A stretch of DNA of 64,000 nt, taken from assembly GCF_019139535.1 (NCBI RefSeq), contig NZ_CP077073.1, positions 1,063,001 through 1,127,000 on the forward strand, in the 5' to 3' direction. A program made the position numbers and the translations under genes. Under the pieces are notes generated by a model, which saw only the letters and a program-made list of their open reading frames with translations, had not been told where the DNA came from and made no database searches. Shown one piece after another: positions 9,384 to 18,753 of the stretch (position 1 is its first letter; each line of letters begins with the position of its first letter). The stretch comes from Pseudomonas muyukensis. Lineage in GTDB: Bacteria > Pseudomonadota > Gammaproteobacteria > Pseudomonadales > Pseudomonadaceae.

Positions 9384-10589
9384 ATGAGAACCCTCTGGCA
9401 GCACTGCCACGCCGCGACCATGACCGATGGCCGTTACTCGGTCATCGAGAACGCGGCGATCGTCACCAGCGCCGGGCTGATCGAGTGGATCGGCCCCCGC
9501 GCTGACGTGCCGCCGGTCGCGGCCGACCGCGTCGTCGACCTGGGCGGCGCCTGGGTCACCCCGGGGCTGATCGACTGCCATACCCACGCGGTGTTCGGCG
9601 GTAATCGCAGCGGCGAGTTCGAGCAGCGCCTGCAGGGCGTCAGCTATGCCGAGATCGCTGCCCAGGGCGGCGGCATCGCCAGCACCGTGCGGGCGACCCG
9701 CGCGGCCAGCGAGGACGCGCTGCTGGCCAGCGCCCGCCAGCGGGTCCAGGCGCTGATGCGCGATGGGGTGACCACCCTGGAGATCAAGTCCGGCTATGGC
9801 CTGGACCTGGAGAGCGAGCGCAAGATGCTGCGCGTCGTCCGCCGTCTGGGCGAGGAGCTGCCGGTGACCGTGCGCAGCACCTGCCTGGCCGCTCACGCCC
9901 TGCCACCGGAGTACGCTGGCCGGGCCGACGACTACATCGCCCACATCTGCGATGAGATGCTCCCGGCGCTGGCCGCCGAGGGCCTGGTGGATGCGGTGGA
10001 TGCCTTCTGCGAGCACCTGGCGTTTTCTCCCGCCCAGGTCGAGCGGCTGTTCATCAAGGCCCGGGAGCTGGGCCTGCCGGTCAAGCTGCATGCCGAGCAG
10101 TTGTCGTCACTGCACGGTTCCAGCCTGGCAGCGCGCTACCAGGCGCTATCGGCCGACCATCTGGAGTTCATGACCGAGGACGACGCCATAGCCATGGCGC
10201 AGTCCGGCACCGTCGCGGTGCTGCTGCCGGGGGCGTTCTACTTCCTGCGAGAAACCCAGCTGCCGCCGATGGATGCCTTGCGCCGGCATGGCGTGAAGAT
10301 CGCCCTGGCCAGCGACCTCAACCCCGGCACCTCGCCAGGGCTGTCGCTGCGCCTGATGCTGAACATGGGCTGCACCTGTTTCCGCATGACCCCGGAAGAA
10401 GCCCTGGCCGGCGTCACCGTGCACGCCGCCACGGCACTGGGCCTGGGCGACAGCCATGGCTCGCTGGAGGTGGGCAAGGTGGCCGACTTCATCGCCTGGC
10501 AGATCGAGCGCCCCGCCGACCTCAGCTACTGGCTCGGCGGCGACCTGCCCAAGCGCGTGGTGCGCCTGGGCCATGAAATATCCAACTGA
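9384..10589 (+). CDS. hutI: imidazolonepropionase HutI
   Basis: This is a 401-residue metal-dependent amidohydrolase that opens 4-imidazolone-5-propanoate to N-formimino-L-glutamate. The metal motif is [14 protein letters not shown] near residues 65-78, and later motifs are [21 protein letters not shown] and [13 protein letters not shown] strong ribosome site AAAGGAGA lies 18 bp after the hutT stop. hutG follows within 11 bp, so the two are in one transcription unit. Confidence 0.97.
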   Translation: MRTLWQHCHAATMTDGRYSVIENAAIVTSAGLIEWIGPRADVPPVAADRVVDLGGAWVTPGLIDCHTHAVFGGNRSGEFEQRLQGVSYAEIAAQGGGIASTVRATRAASEDALLASARQRVQALMRDGVTTLEIKSGYGLDLESERKMLRVVRRLGEELPVTVRSTCLAAHALPPEYAGRADDYIAHICDEMLPALAAEGLVDAVDAFCEHLAFSPAQVERLFIKARELGLPVKLHAEQLSSLHGSSLAARYQALSADHLEFMTEDDAIAMAQSGTVAVLLPGAFYFLRETQLPPMDALRRHGVKIALASDLNPGTSPGLSLRLMLNMGCTCFRMTPEEALAGVTVHAATALGLGDSHGSLEVGKVADFIAWQIERPADLSYWLGGDLPKRVVRLGHEISN

Positions 10590-10599
10590 GCGAGGGCAC

Positions 10600-11403
10600 A
10601 TGGACAAGGTATTGAGTTTTCACCAGGGCCGCCTGCCGTTGCTGATCAGCATGCCCCACGCTGGTCTCGGCCTCACCGACGCCGTGCGCGACGGCCTGGT
10701 CGAGCCGGCGCGTAGCCTGCCGGACACCGACTGGCATATCCCGCGCCTGTACGACTTCGCCCGTGACCTGGGCGCCAGCGTGGTGGCGGCGGAGTATTCG
10801 CGGTTCGTCATCGACCTGAACCGCCCGGATGACGACAAGCCGCTGTACGCCGGCGCCACCACCGGCCTGTACCCGGCCACGCTGTTCGACGGCGAGCCGT
10901 TGTTCAAGGACGGCCAGGTGCCCAGCGCCGTCGAGCGGGCCACCTACCTGGAGCAGGTCTGGCGCCCGTACCACGACACGATTCGTCGTGAGCTCGACCG
11001 CCTGCGTGACGCGTTCGGCTACGCACTGCTGTGGGACGCCCACTCGATACGTTCGCTGATCCCGCACTTGTTCGACGGCAAGCTGCCGGACTTCAACCTC
11101 GGCACCTTCAATGGCGCCAGTTGCGACCCGGCGCTGGCCGAACGCTTGCAAAGCGTGTGCGCCGAGGCGCAAGGCTACAGCCATGTGCTCAACGGGCGTT
11201 TCAAGGGCGGGCATATCACCCGCCATTACGGCGACCCGGCCAATCACATCCATGCCGTGCAATTGGAGCTGGCGCAAAGCACTTACATGGAAGAAACCGA
11301 GCCGTTCGCCTACCGCGAGGACCTGGCGCAGCCAACTCAACGGGTGCTCAAGGCCTTGTTGCAAGCCTGCCTGCAGTGGGGAAAGGCGCATTACCAACGC
11401 TAG
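10600..11403 (+). CDS. hutG: N-formylglutamate deformylase HutG
   Basis: This is a 267-residue N-formylglutamate amidohydrolase that splits N-formyl-L-glutamate into glutamate and formate, the last step of the five-step pathway. Motifs include LLISMPHAGLG near the N-terminus, DTDWHIPRLYDFA, and ALLWDAHSIRS, which hold likely metal ligands. The start is ATG 10600 (MDKVLSFHQGRLPL), preceded by GAGGG. Longer in-frame starts run into hutI and add unrelated residues. It is the last gene of the operon; a perfect 11-bp inverted repeat follows at 11409. Confidence 0.95.
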   Translation: MDKVLSFHQGRLPLLISMPHAGLGLTDAVRDGLVEPARSLPDTDWHIPRLYDFARDLGASVVAAEYSRFVIDLNRPDDDKPLYAGATTGLYPATLFDGEPLFKDGQVPSAVERATYLEQVWRPYHDTIRRELDRLRDAFGYALLWDAHSIRSLIPHLFDGKLPDFNLGTFNGASCDPALAERLQSVCAEAQGYSHVLNGRFKGGHITRHYGDPANHIHAVQLELAQSTYMEETEPFAYREDLAQPTQRVLKALLQACLQWGKAHYQR

Positions 11404-11408
11404 AAGAT

Positions 11409-11438
11409 GGCGACGCGCCGCTGGCCAGGCGCGTCGCC
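11409..11438. terminator. hairpin between convergent hutG and NEL gene
   Basis: GGCGACGCGCC (11409-11419) and GGCGCGTCGCC (11428-11438) are perfect inverted arms with an 8-base loop. It lies 6 bp after the hutG stop and 12 bp from the stop of the opposite gene. There is no clear T-run on either side, so it may be a weak or bidirectional terminator or a 3' stabiliser. Confidence 0.55.
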
Positions 11439-11449
11439 GGTTATGACAC

Positions 11450-14400
11450 TTAGCTCTGGTTGATCTGGGCGATGGTCAGCTCGCGCAGCAGCTCTTGTTC
11501 TTCCTCAGCCTTCTCGTGCTGTAGGCCCTGCTGCAAATGCAACTCGTCCTCCAGCGAGAGATTGCTGTCGGCCAGCGCCAGCACGCGCAGGCGCAGGTGG
11601 GCCTCCAGCTCGGCGAAGCGCTCGCTGAATTCGCCTTGCAGGCGCATCACCCAGTACGGATTCGCCAGCATGTAGTTCACAAGTGCATCGCCCAGTTCAG
11701 CCTTGCGGACTTTCTCCAAAACCCCGGTCAGCTCGTCTGGGGCCAGGTTGGCGGCACCCCGAAAGCGCATGCTATCGGCGATCGGCAGGTCGAGGTCCCT
11801 GGCCAGTTCGCGTCGGTAAGCCAGGCGTACGGAGACCAGGTCGCCCGAGCCTGTGCGTTGAGTGGCCAACTGGTCCAGCTGCTCGATCCTGAACAGTTGT
11901 AGCAAGCGACGGCGCAGCGATTTCAGGTCGTCGCCCGCCTCGATCAACAGGCGTTCGCCCATCAGGTAGAACTCGATATTGTTGAATTCCAACCCTGCCC
12001 CGTCATGGCAGGTCTGCGAGCCGGTTTCCGGGTTTTCCAGCGCAGCAACAGCAATCGCTTCCATGTTCGCCCGCTCGGCAGGGTTGCTTGCCGCTATCAC
12101 CAGCATCATGCGTACCCGCTCGCAATAGCTGGCCCGCGTGTTCGGATCGACATAAGGCGCAGCATTGCGCAAACGGCCTGCCAGGCGCAGCAGGTCGCTG
12201 CCCTCAAGGGTTTTCCAACTATCCTGCAGTGCTTCGTTCTGCGCCTCGTTGCCCAGCATCCAGTCTTCCTGCCTGGGCTTGTCGTCGCCCTGCAGGGGGA
12301 AATGCGGGTGATCGAGCGAACCTTCGCTCGACGAATCGACCAGCAGCAGGTTGTCAGGGATGTCCAGGGCGAATGAGTAGCTGTGCTGGCTGTCCGAAAA
12401 CGTGCGAAGCCGCAGGATGGTTTCCAGTGGCAGCGGGTTGTCGAACAGGGCGATTGACGAAATAGGCATCGGATTGTTCAGGTTCGATGCGATGTGCTCG
12501 GGCAATTGGGTGATGCTGTTTGCACTCAGGTCCAGCAACTCCAGCGGCAACAGGGCATCGCACCAACTTGGCCAGGCCTGCAGGTTCATGTTGGTCAGCG
12601 CCAGTGACTGCAGGTTGCGCGACAATTGTGCGGGTACCTGGTTGATGGTGCCTACACGATTGCCTGACAAGTCGATCGAGCTCAGGTGCTCCAGCCCGGC
12701 GAAGACGTCCAGCATGGCCTGGTCGACTTCCAGGCCCATGTTGCGAAACTCCAGCATGGCAAGCTGTGGCAGGCGCGCCAGGGCAGAGGCCAGCGAAGGG
12801 CTGGCGGCCTGATGGGCATCGATGGTCAGCCGCGTGATGTTGGGGAAACGGCGCAGTAGCTGATCGACTTGCGAGGTGCTGCCGCGCAAGCGGGTCAGGC
12901 TCAATGCCCGTACCCGCTCGCCAAAGAATGGCGGAAGCCGCCGAGGGAAATGCTCGATCGCCACGTCCTCCAGTTGCAGGCGCAGGTACTGCTGGCCCTG
13001 CTCCTGCTGCTCCCAGAAGTGATTGATCGCGGTTTCGATACGCTGCCTGTCTGCCAGTGCAGCCGGTGTCAGCGGGTTGCTCGAGCTTGAGGCTTGGGCC
13101 CAGCCATCGATGGCGTCGCGCATCTGGCGCCGTTCATCGCGGATGCGCTCGAATTGTTCGCTGAGCGCAGCCGGCTGGTCGGTGGTAATGCCGGACGTAT
13201 CGACCCGATCGTTAAGTAGCAGCCGCAGCAGGTGGGTCTGGTTGATGCTGTTGCCCTGCAGCGCTATCCCCGGCGGTGTGGTCAAGGTTTCGGTTTCATT
13301 GACCAGGAACGCTGGCAGCGACCTGAGGTTGTTGTCACGCAGCGACAGGTAGGCGATACGTGCCAGGGCATCGCTGCCGATACCGATCGGCCATTGGGAC
13401 AACTGCATCTGGTCCAGGCCCAGGTAGTCCAGGCTCAGCGCGTGGAAACTCGGCCTGTTGTTCTGCGCCAACCGATTGCCGCTCAAGTCCAGGTGGCGCA
13501 GTTGCTCAAGTCCTGACAACAGGTTCAGGTCGCTTTCCGACAGCGCGATGTTCTGATGGGTGACCACCAGCCGACGCAACCCGGGCAAACACTCGCTGAT
13601 CGTGGCAATACTGAACAGGAAGGATGACGGTGTGGCCCGAGCGTTATAGGGGCGGTTGATTTCAAGCGACTCGAGCTGCGGCATCTGCCTGAGCAGGCGT
13701 TGCAGCAGGCGCTCGTTCTGCGCCCAGCCAGCGAGGGCGCCCGATGGCAGGTCGATCAGGCTCAAGCTGCGCACGCGTGAGGTGAAGAAGCCCGGCAAGG
13801 TCAGCGGGATGTCCGACAATGGCACGCGCTGGATGCTCAGCCCTGCCGTGTGTTGCAGGCCCTCGTGCAGGGCAGTGTCATACCAGTGCTGCAGGATGGC
13901 TTCACGCAGGCTGTGATAATCCTGCCTTGCCTCGGCGGTGGCGGGCGTAATGGCTTCGCTCCAGTCGTTCAGCGCGCTCTGCAACAGGCTGCGCTGCTCG
14001 TTGAGGGTCTGCAGGTGCTGCAACGCCTGTAGCCGGTTGCGACCAGCGGTAACCAGGCGCAGCACCTGGTCGGCGGTGTACCGCGTGTGCTCGGTCAGGC
14101 CGGTGGCGGCGATGGCATCCAGCAAGGCCTGGTAGCTGGCATCGCCTGATGGCATCGCATGGCCGCCGCTCAGGGGGTAGCCCAGGCGGCCATCGGCCAG
14201 GTGCATCGGCGAGCGAAAGCCGGGGCGCACGGTGTGCATGCCGAGCACTCGCCTCAGGGTACTGCGCGGTAACAACGGGGCGTCTTGCAGCAACTGGCGC
14301 AGGGTGGTTTGGCCATCCACCCCCAGGCTCGCCATCGCCTCGGGCATTGCTGCGCTCAGGGCTGCATAAAGGTTCGGATGGACATCGAGCGCTTCGGTCT

Positions 14401-16936
14401 GGGCGGCTTCATGGATGAGGTAGCCAGCTTCGACACTGCTGATGGTGATGCGGGTGCGCGAATCGGGTTGGCCTATCGCGTCGCTTTGGCGAGGCCAGTA
14501 ACGCTGCTGGCGCAATTCGAGTCGGGTATCGGTTGGCCAGCCAGGCAGTTGTTCGAGGCTGTGCATGACCAGCCGGTCAGCGTCCCAATTGCGCACGCAG
14601 CCCAGGTACAGCCCCTCGTAGGCACGGGCCAGGCGAACCTGTTGCTGGTATAGCCGAGCCTCCTGGGCGATGCGCATTGGCACCTTGCCGCTGGCCAGGC
14701 TCAGTTGCTCGGGGGTGCTGGCATTGCGTAGCAGTTCGTTGCGAATGGCCTTGGGCAGGCCGGGGTAAACCCGCTGGAGGGTGTCCGCATCGGCGCTTGC
14801 CAGCCGTTGATAGCGCTGCTCGAACTCGGCGATGCGTGCCGCGACCCCTGCCTCTGGAAGCGCCTGGCCGACTTGCCGGTCCAGCTCGAAGCGCTGCCAG
14901 GTGTCCTCGAGCAACGCCGGCAGCCGCTGGTTTTCGCTGAGGATGCGCCGCAGCACGTTTTCGTCGGTATCGCTGACACGCAGTATCCGCTCGGCGATCG
15001 GGGCGTCGAACGCCCCAGGCAGGTGGCCTAGCCGACGCAGCAGCTGCATGCCGGTCCAGGTCTGCGGTTGGTCCAGCTCATGCAGCCAGGCGCCCGCGCC
15101 GTTGTGCTGCAACCTGGGCTGATAGCCCTGAGGGCGGGTGGGGTGCAGTAGCCGGTGTTCAGCGTTGCTGGTGCCGATGGCGTAGGTCCGCTCCTCGATG
15201 GGCAGCCAGGTTTTCCCCTGATGGTGATACAAGCCGAATTCATCAGGCTTGAGGCCCGCCGGCAGCACGATGTCATGGGCGAAAGGTTGCAGGTCGCGGC
15301 GCCACAGGCGCACGTCGCCTTCGGCCAGTTCTACTGGCTTGAGCTCTTCGATGAACGATGGGGTGTCCACCGTCAGCTTTTCGAGCGCAGGTTTTGCGCC
15401 TGCGCCGCTGGTAGCGCCGAGTGCGCCGATCAGGGCCAGGTTCTCGAGCACATCCATCAGGTAGCCGAACGCCTGGTCGCGCTCGCCGTCGGCCCATTCG
15501 GCAAGCCCTTCGAACACCTCGTGGCCGAGTTGCAGCACGGTCAGGCCCAGCATCAGTGGCGCCAGCCCGGGGATGAAGAACGCGCCGATGTTCAAGGCAT
15601 TGAGGGCAAGTGATTCAAAGTAGGCCCAGCGCTTGGCTGCGGTTTTTTCATCCTCGGCTGCCGTTGACACGGCATGGAAGGCAGCATCGTCTTTCAGGCG
15701 CTGTTGCCGTTGGCTGGCCAGCTCATCCGGCAGTGGCCGGGTAAATGGCTGCAGGTGCAGGGAAACCGAGGCGTCCGGGTCTTTCATGCGCTCCTTGAAA
15801 CCCTTTGCAGGGTTCCAGGTGTACGGCTCCAGGGTGTCTTGCAGTTTGCCCAGGAAAGCTGCCTTGCTGCGTTCGGGGACCATGTGCAGGCATGCCGGGT
15901 GGCGAAACTCGGGCAACAGCTTGACCAGCTGTGCCTCGGCCTGCTCCCGGGTGCTGTGCACGCTCAGCGGCGTGGTGGCACCCGGCAGGTACAGCACCAC
16001 CCAGCCGCCGTAGGGGAAGCTCGGTGGCGGGAATTTTCCGCCAGCCGTCCTGCCGGGTGCGGCTATGCCGAAAGCGGCTGCGCCGGTGAGGGTTGCATGC
16101 AGCAGCGTCACCCGCGAGCACAGTACCGGCTGGCCTTGGTAAGTGGCCTGACCCTGGGTTGCCAGGTTCAGCAGGGCGTCGTGAGTAGCCTGGTCGATAG
16201 CGCCGCGCAGGCGGGCCAGGTGCGCATGCAGGCGCAAGGAGGTTTGCTCGGCACGGCTGAAAACCGCGTGGGCAGCCTCGTGACCTGTCGCCGCATCGAT
16301 CAGCGCCTGGTACTGGCCGCCGATGTCCAGGTCGCGCACCATCCCCGCGAAGGCTTCTGGCACGATGGCAATCTGCTTGGCAGGTGAGGCGACGATGCTG
16401 ACCTTGTTGCTGTCGAGGATCAGCGATGGGTTGCCACCTGCCTGCAGCCCCTCGGGCTCAGCCTCGGCGGCTTCGAAGTTCTGCAGGGCGCTGTCCAGCA
16501 GCGATTGGGTGGCGTTCTTCACGGCGCGGTCGCTGGTCACGAACGGGTCGCCGCTCAGTGTTTCTTTGTACGCCGCCGCTTTGCTGACATTCAGCAGGTA
16601 GGTGGCGGTTACATCCAGCTCCAGCTCGAAGCGCTTGCGTATTTCTGCGCCGAGCAGCTTGCTGGCGAAAGGCTTCAACGCCGGAATGGCCGCGAGCAGC
16701 GTGCGTACCTCGGTTTCGGCCTGTCGCTGGGCGCCGAATTGCGCGATCAACTGACGGGCGATGGCCGGGTGCGCCAGGCAGGCTGCCTCGAACCAGTTCG
16801 CTGGCTGGGCGGCTGCCTCGCGCATCTGCCGGTGTTCGTCGGGTTGGGTTCCGGCAACCCAGGCGGGCAGCTTGCCGACGACCAGGGACAGCGCGCGAGA
16901 AGGGGGGGGAGCGGTCACTTGCGAAGAGTCGTTCAT
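11450..16936 (-). CDS. giant leucine-rich-repeat protein with C-terminal NEL E3 ubiquitin ligase domain
   Basis: This 1828-residue protein has a C-terminal domain (about residues 1540-1828) that aligns by eye with the NEL domain of the IpaH/SspH E3 ligases. The catalytic Cys1643 and Asp1645 sit in QTCHDGAGLEFNNIEFYL; IpaH has CEDR there, so Cys and Asp are kept but Arg is Gly. The N-terminal half resembles the large Pseudomonas toxin-like proteins annotated DUF6543. It holds a hydrophobic pair of helices at about 440-510 (NIGAFFIPGLAPLMLGL) and an HEAAH motif at 219-223. Leucine-rich repeats lie at about 1045-1215 and 1335-1490 (LRHLDLSGNRL, LSSIDLSGNRV, LELLDLSANSITQLP). GAGG precedes the ATG. 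No chaperone or secretion gene adjoins it. The likely role is ubiquitination in eukaryotic host cells; this is inferred. Confidence 0.88.
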   Translation of the reverse strand: MNDSSQVTAPPPSRALSLVVGKLPAWVAGTQPDEHRQMREAAAQPANWFEAACLAHPAIARQLIAQFGAQRQAETEVRTLLAAIPALKPFASKLLGAEIRKRFELELDVTATYLLNVSKAAAYKETLSGDPFVTSDRAVKNATQSLLDSALQNFEAAEAEPEGLQAGGNPSLILDSNKVSIVASPAKQIAIVPEAFAGMVRDLDIGGQYQALIDAATGHEAAHAVFSRAEQTSLRLHAHLARLRGAIDQATHDALLNLATQGQATYQGQPVLCSRVTLLHATLTGAAAFGIAAPGRTAGGKFPPPSFPYGGWVVLYLPGATTPLSVHSTREQAEAQLVKLLPEFRHPACLHMVPERSKAAFLGKLQDTLEPYTWNPAKGFKERMKDPDASVSLHLQPFTRPLPDELASQRQQRLKDDAAFHAVSTAAEDEKTAAKRWAYFESLALNALNIGAFFIPGLAPLMLGLTVLQLGHEVFEGLAEWADGERDQAFGYLMDVLENLALIGALGATSGAGAKPALEKLTVDTPSFIEELKPVELAEGDVRLWRRDLQPFAHDIVLPAGLKPDEFGLYHHQGKTWLPIEERTYAIGTSNAEHRLLHPTRPQGYQPRLQHNGAGAWLHELDQPQTWTGMQLLRRLGHLPGAFDAPIAERILRVSDTDENVLRRILSENQRLPALLEDTWQRFELDRQVGQALPEAGVAARIAEFEQRYQRLASADADTLQRVYPGLPKAIRNELLRNASTPEQLSLASGKVPMRIAQEARLYQQQVRLARAYEGLYLGCVRNWDADRLVMHSLEQLPGWPTDTRLELRQQRYWPRQSDAIGQPDSRTRITISSVEAGYLIHEAAQTEALDVHPNLYAALSAAMPEAMASLGVDGQTTLRQLLQDAPLLPRSTLRRVLGMHTVRPGFRSPMHLADGRLGYPLSGGHAMPSGDASYQALLDAIAATGLTEHTRYTADQVLRLVTAGRNRLQALQHLQTLNEQRSLLQSALNDWSEAITPATAEARQDYHSLREAILQHWYDTALHEGLQHTAGLSIQRVPLSDIPLTLPGFFTSRVRSLSLIDLPSGALAGWAQNERLLQRLLRQMPQLESLEINRPYNARATPSSFLFSIATISECLPGLRRLVVTHQNIALSESDLNLLSGLEQLRHLDLSGNRLAQNNRPSFHALSLDYLGLDQMQLSQWPIGIGSDALARIAYLSLRDNNLRSLPAFLVNETETLTTPPGIALQGNSINQTHLLRLLLNDRVDTSGITTDQPAALSEQFERIRDERRQMRDAIDGWAQASSSSNPLTPAALADRQRIETAINHFWEQQEQGQQYLRLQLEDVAIEHFPRRLPPFFGERVRALSLTRLRGSTSQVDQLLRRFPNITRLTIDAHQAASPSLASALARLPQLAMLEFRNMGLEVDQAMLDVFAGLEHLSSIDLSGNRVGTINQVPAQLSRNLQSLALTNMNLQAWPSWCDALLPLELLDLSANSITQLPEHIASNLNNPMPISSIALFDNPLPLETILRLRTFSDSQHSYSFALDIPDNLLLVDSSSEGSLDHPHFPLQGDDKPRQEDWMLGNEAQNEALQDSWKTLEGSDLLRLAGRLRNAAPYVDPNTRASYCERVRMMLVIAASNPAERANMEAIAVAALENPETGSQTCHDGAGLEFNNIEFYLMGERLLIEAGDDLKSLRRRLLQLFRIEQLDQLATQRTGSGDLVSVRLAYRRELARDLDLPIADSMRFRGAANLAPDELTGVLEKVRKAELGDALVNYMLANPYWVMRLQGEFSERFAELEAHLRLRVLALADSNLSLEDELHLQQGLQHEKAEEEQELLRELTIAQINQS

Positions 16937-17084
16937 GGTGGGCCTCGTTTTTCGGGAGGCTCGGATGCTATTGAGCTACGCACGGCGCAAGCACATAACA
17001 TGATCTCGCCATAGACACATGCTCAAAGCGCAATTCAGGTTTATGATGGCCCACGGCTGAACCAAACCTCACACGGAGTGCGCG

Positions 17085-18056
17085 ATGCAGACCCTCTACC
17101 CGCAGATCAAACCCTACGCCCGGCACGATCTGGCCGTGGAAGCGCCGCATGTGCTGTATGTCGACGAAAGCGGCTCGCCGGAAGGTCTGCCCGTGGTGTT
17201 CATCCACGGTGGCCCGGGCGCAGGCTGTGATGCCCAGAGCCGCTGCTACTTCGACCCCAACCTGTACCGCATCATCACCTTCGACCAGCGCGGCTGTGGC
17301 CGCTCCACGCCCCATGCGAGCCTGGAGAACAACACCACCTGGCACCTGGTCGAGGACCTGGAGCGCATCCGTGAGCACCTGGGGATAGACAAATGGGTGC
17401 TGTTCGGCGGCTCGTGGGGCTCGACCCTGGCCCTGGCCTACGCCCAGACCCACCCCGAGCGTGTGCACGGCCTGATCTTGCGCGGCATCTTCTTGTGCCG
17501 CCCGCAGGAAATCAGCTGGTTCTACCAGGAGGGCGCCAGCCGTCTGTTCCCCGACTACTGGCAGGACTACATCGCGCCGATCCCGCCCGAGGAGCGCGGC
17601 GACCTGGTGCAGGCCTTCCACAAGCGCCTGACCGGCAATGACCAGATCGCCCAGATGCACGCGGCCAAGGCCTGGTCGACCTGGGAGGGCCGCACCGCCA
17701 CCCTGCGCCCCAACCCGCTGGTGGTCGACCGCTTCTCCGAGCCACAGCGGGCGCTGTCGATCGCCCGCATCGAGTGCCACTACTTCACCAACAATGCCTT
17801 CCTCGAAGAAAACCAGTTGATCCGCGACATCCCCAAGATCGCCCATCTGCCGGCGGTGATCGTGCATGGCCGCTATGACGTGATCTGCCCGTTGGACAAC
17901 GCCTGGGAACTGCACCAGGCCTGGCCGAACAGCGAGCTTAAGGTGATCCGCGACGCCGGCCACGCCGCGTCCGAGCCGGGCATCACCGATGCGCTGGTGC
18001 GTGCCGCCGACCAGATGGCCCGGCGCCTGCTCGACCTGCCCCTGGAAGAAGCATGA
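17085..18056 (+). CDS. pip: proline iminopeptidase
   Basis: This is a 323-residue alpha/beta-hydrolase of peptidase family S33 that removes N-terminal proline from peptides in the cytoplasm. The oxyanion-hole motif is [11 protein letters not shown] and the nucleophile Ser110 is in [13 protein letters not shown]. The general acid Asp is in HGRYDVICP and the His in [11 protein letters not shown], both near the C-terminus. Length matches the family. It is divergent from the NEL gene, and its stop overlaps the dtd start (ATGA, 18053-18056), so pip and dtd form a coupled pair. Confidence 0.95.
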   Translation: MQTLYPQIKPYARHDLAVEAPHVLYVDESGSPEGLPVVFIHGGPGAGCDAQSRCYFDPNLYRIITFDQRGCGRSTPHASLENNTTWHLVEDLERIREHLGIDKWVLFGGSWGSTLALAYAQTHPERVHGLILRGIFLCRPQEISWFYQEGASRLFPDYWQDYIAPIPPEERGDLVQAFHKRLTGNDQIAQMHAAKAWSTWEGRTATLRPNPLVVDRFSEPQRALSIARIECHYFTNNAFLEENQLIRDIPKIAHLPAVIVHGRYDVICPLDNAWELHQAWPNSELKVIRDAGHAASEPGITDALVRAADQMARRLLDLPLEEA

Positions 18057-18490
18057 AGGGCCTGATCCAGCGCGTGCGTGGCGCCAGGGTGGAAGTCGCG
18101 GGCGAAATCGTCGGCGCCATCGACCAAGGGTTGCTGGCGCTGGTGGCGGTGGAGCCTGAAGATTCGCCGGAGCACGCCGACAAACTGTTGCACAAGCTGC
18201 TCAACTACCGGGTGTTCAGCGACGAGCAGGGCAAGATGAACCGCTCGCTCAAGGACATCGGTGGCGGCTTGCTGCTGGTGTCCCAGTTCACCCTGGCAGC
18301 CGATACCCGCAGCGGCATGCGCCCGAGCTTTTCGACGGCGGCGCCGCCGGCGCTCGGCGCCGAGCTTTTCGACTATCTTCTATTACAGGCACAGCGCCAG
18401 CACCCGCAGGTGGCGAGCGGACGCTTCGGTGCCGACATGCAGGTGCACCTGGTCAATGATGGCCCCGTAACATTTATGTTACAAATATGA
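18053..18490 (+). CDS. dtd: D-aminoacyl-tRNA deacylase Dtd
   Basis: This is a 145-residue homodimeric enzyme that hydrolyses D-aminoacyl-tRNAs and glycyl-tRNA-Ala, protecting translation from wrong stereochemistry. Both family signatures are present: [15 protein letters not shown] and, near the C-terminus, NDGPVTFML with the Gly-cisPro proofreading pair. It is translationally coupled to pip by a 4-base overlap. A strong intrinsic terminator follows 6 bp after the stop. Confidence 0.96.
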   Translation: MKGLIQRVRGARVEVAGEIVGAIDQGLLALVAVEPEDSPEHADKLLHKLLNYRVFSDEQGKMNRSLKDIGGGLLLVSQFTLAADTRSGMRPSFSTAAPPALGAELFDYLLLQAQRQHPQVASGRFGADMQVHLVNDGPVTFMLQI

Positions 18491-18496
18491 GGTCGA

Positions 18497-18530
18497 AAAA
18501 CCCCTTGTTTGTATGAAAACAAGGGGTTTT
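18497..18530 (+). terminator. intrinsic terminator after dtd
   Basis: A 14-bp perfect stem (AAAACCCCTTGTTT / AAACAAGGGGTTTT) encloses a 6-base loop and ends in four T on the plus strand. It separates pip-dtd from opgGH. The A-rich left flank means it could also work on the opposite strand. Confidence 0.85.
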
Positions 18531-18753
18531 GTACGATAAATAGTTTCTCCAGCCTGATGCGTTGTCACGCGTCCTGCTGGATAATCGCGCGCTGCATGAA
18601 CCTGCGTTCGCAGGTTCGTTTCATTTTGACTCGAGCATTGTCTGGATCCGTTTGGGGAATCATTACGCCCTCACGGGGTCCGAACAGTGCTCGCCAACCC
18701 GGCATTGGTCGCTGGCCGTTGGTTTCATGATCTGTTTTCGGCGAGGATTGCTC

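Noticed and set aside
7992..10091. Minus-strand open frame of about 700 codons opposite hutT and hutI
   Set aside because: It overlaps two well-supported genes and shows only shadow composition rich in His, Asp and Gln.
11450..16936. Type III secretion signal or effector operon around the NEL gene
   Set aside because: No secretion, chaperone or immunity gene is visible on either side; neighbours are hutG and pip. Export route is left open.
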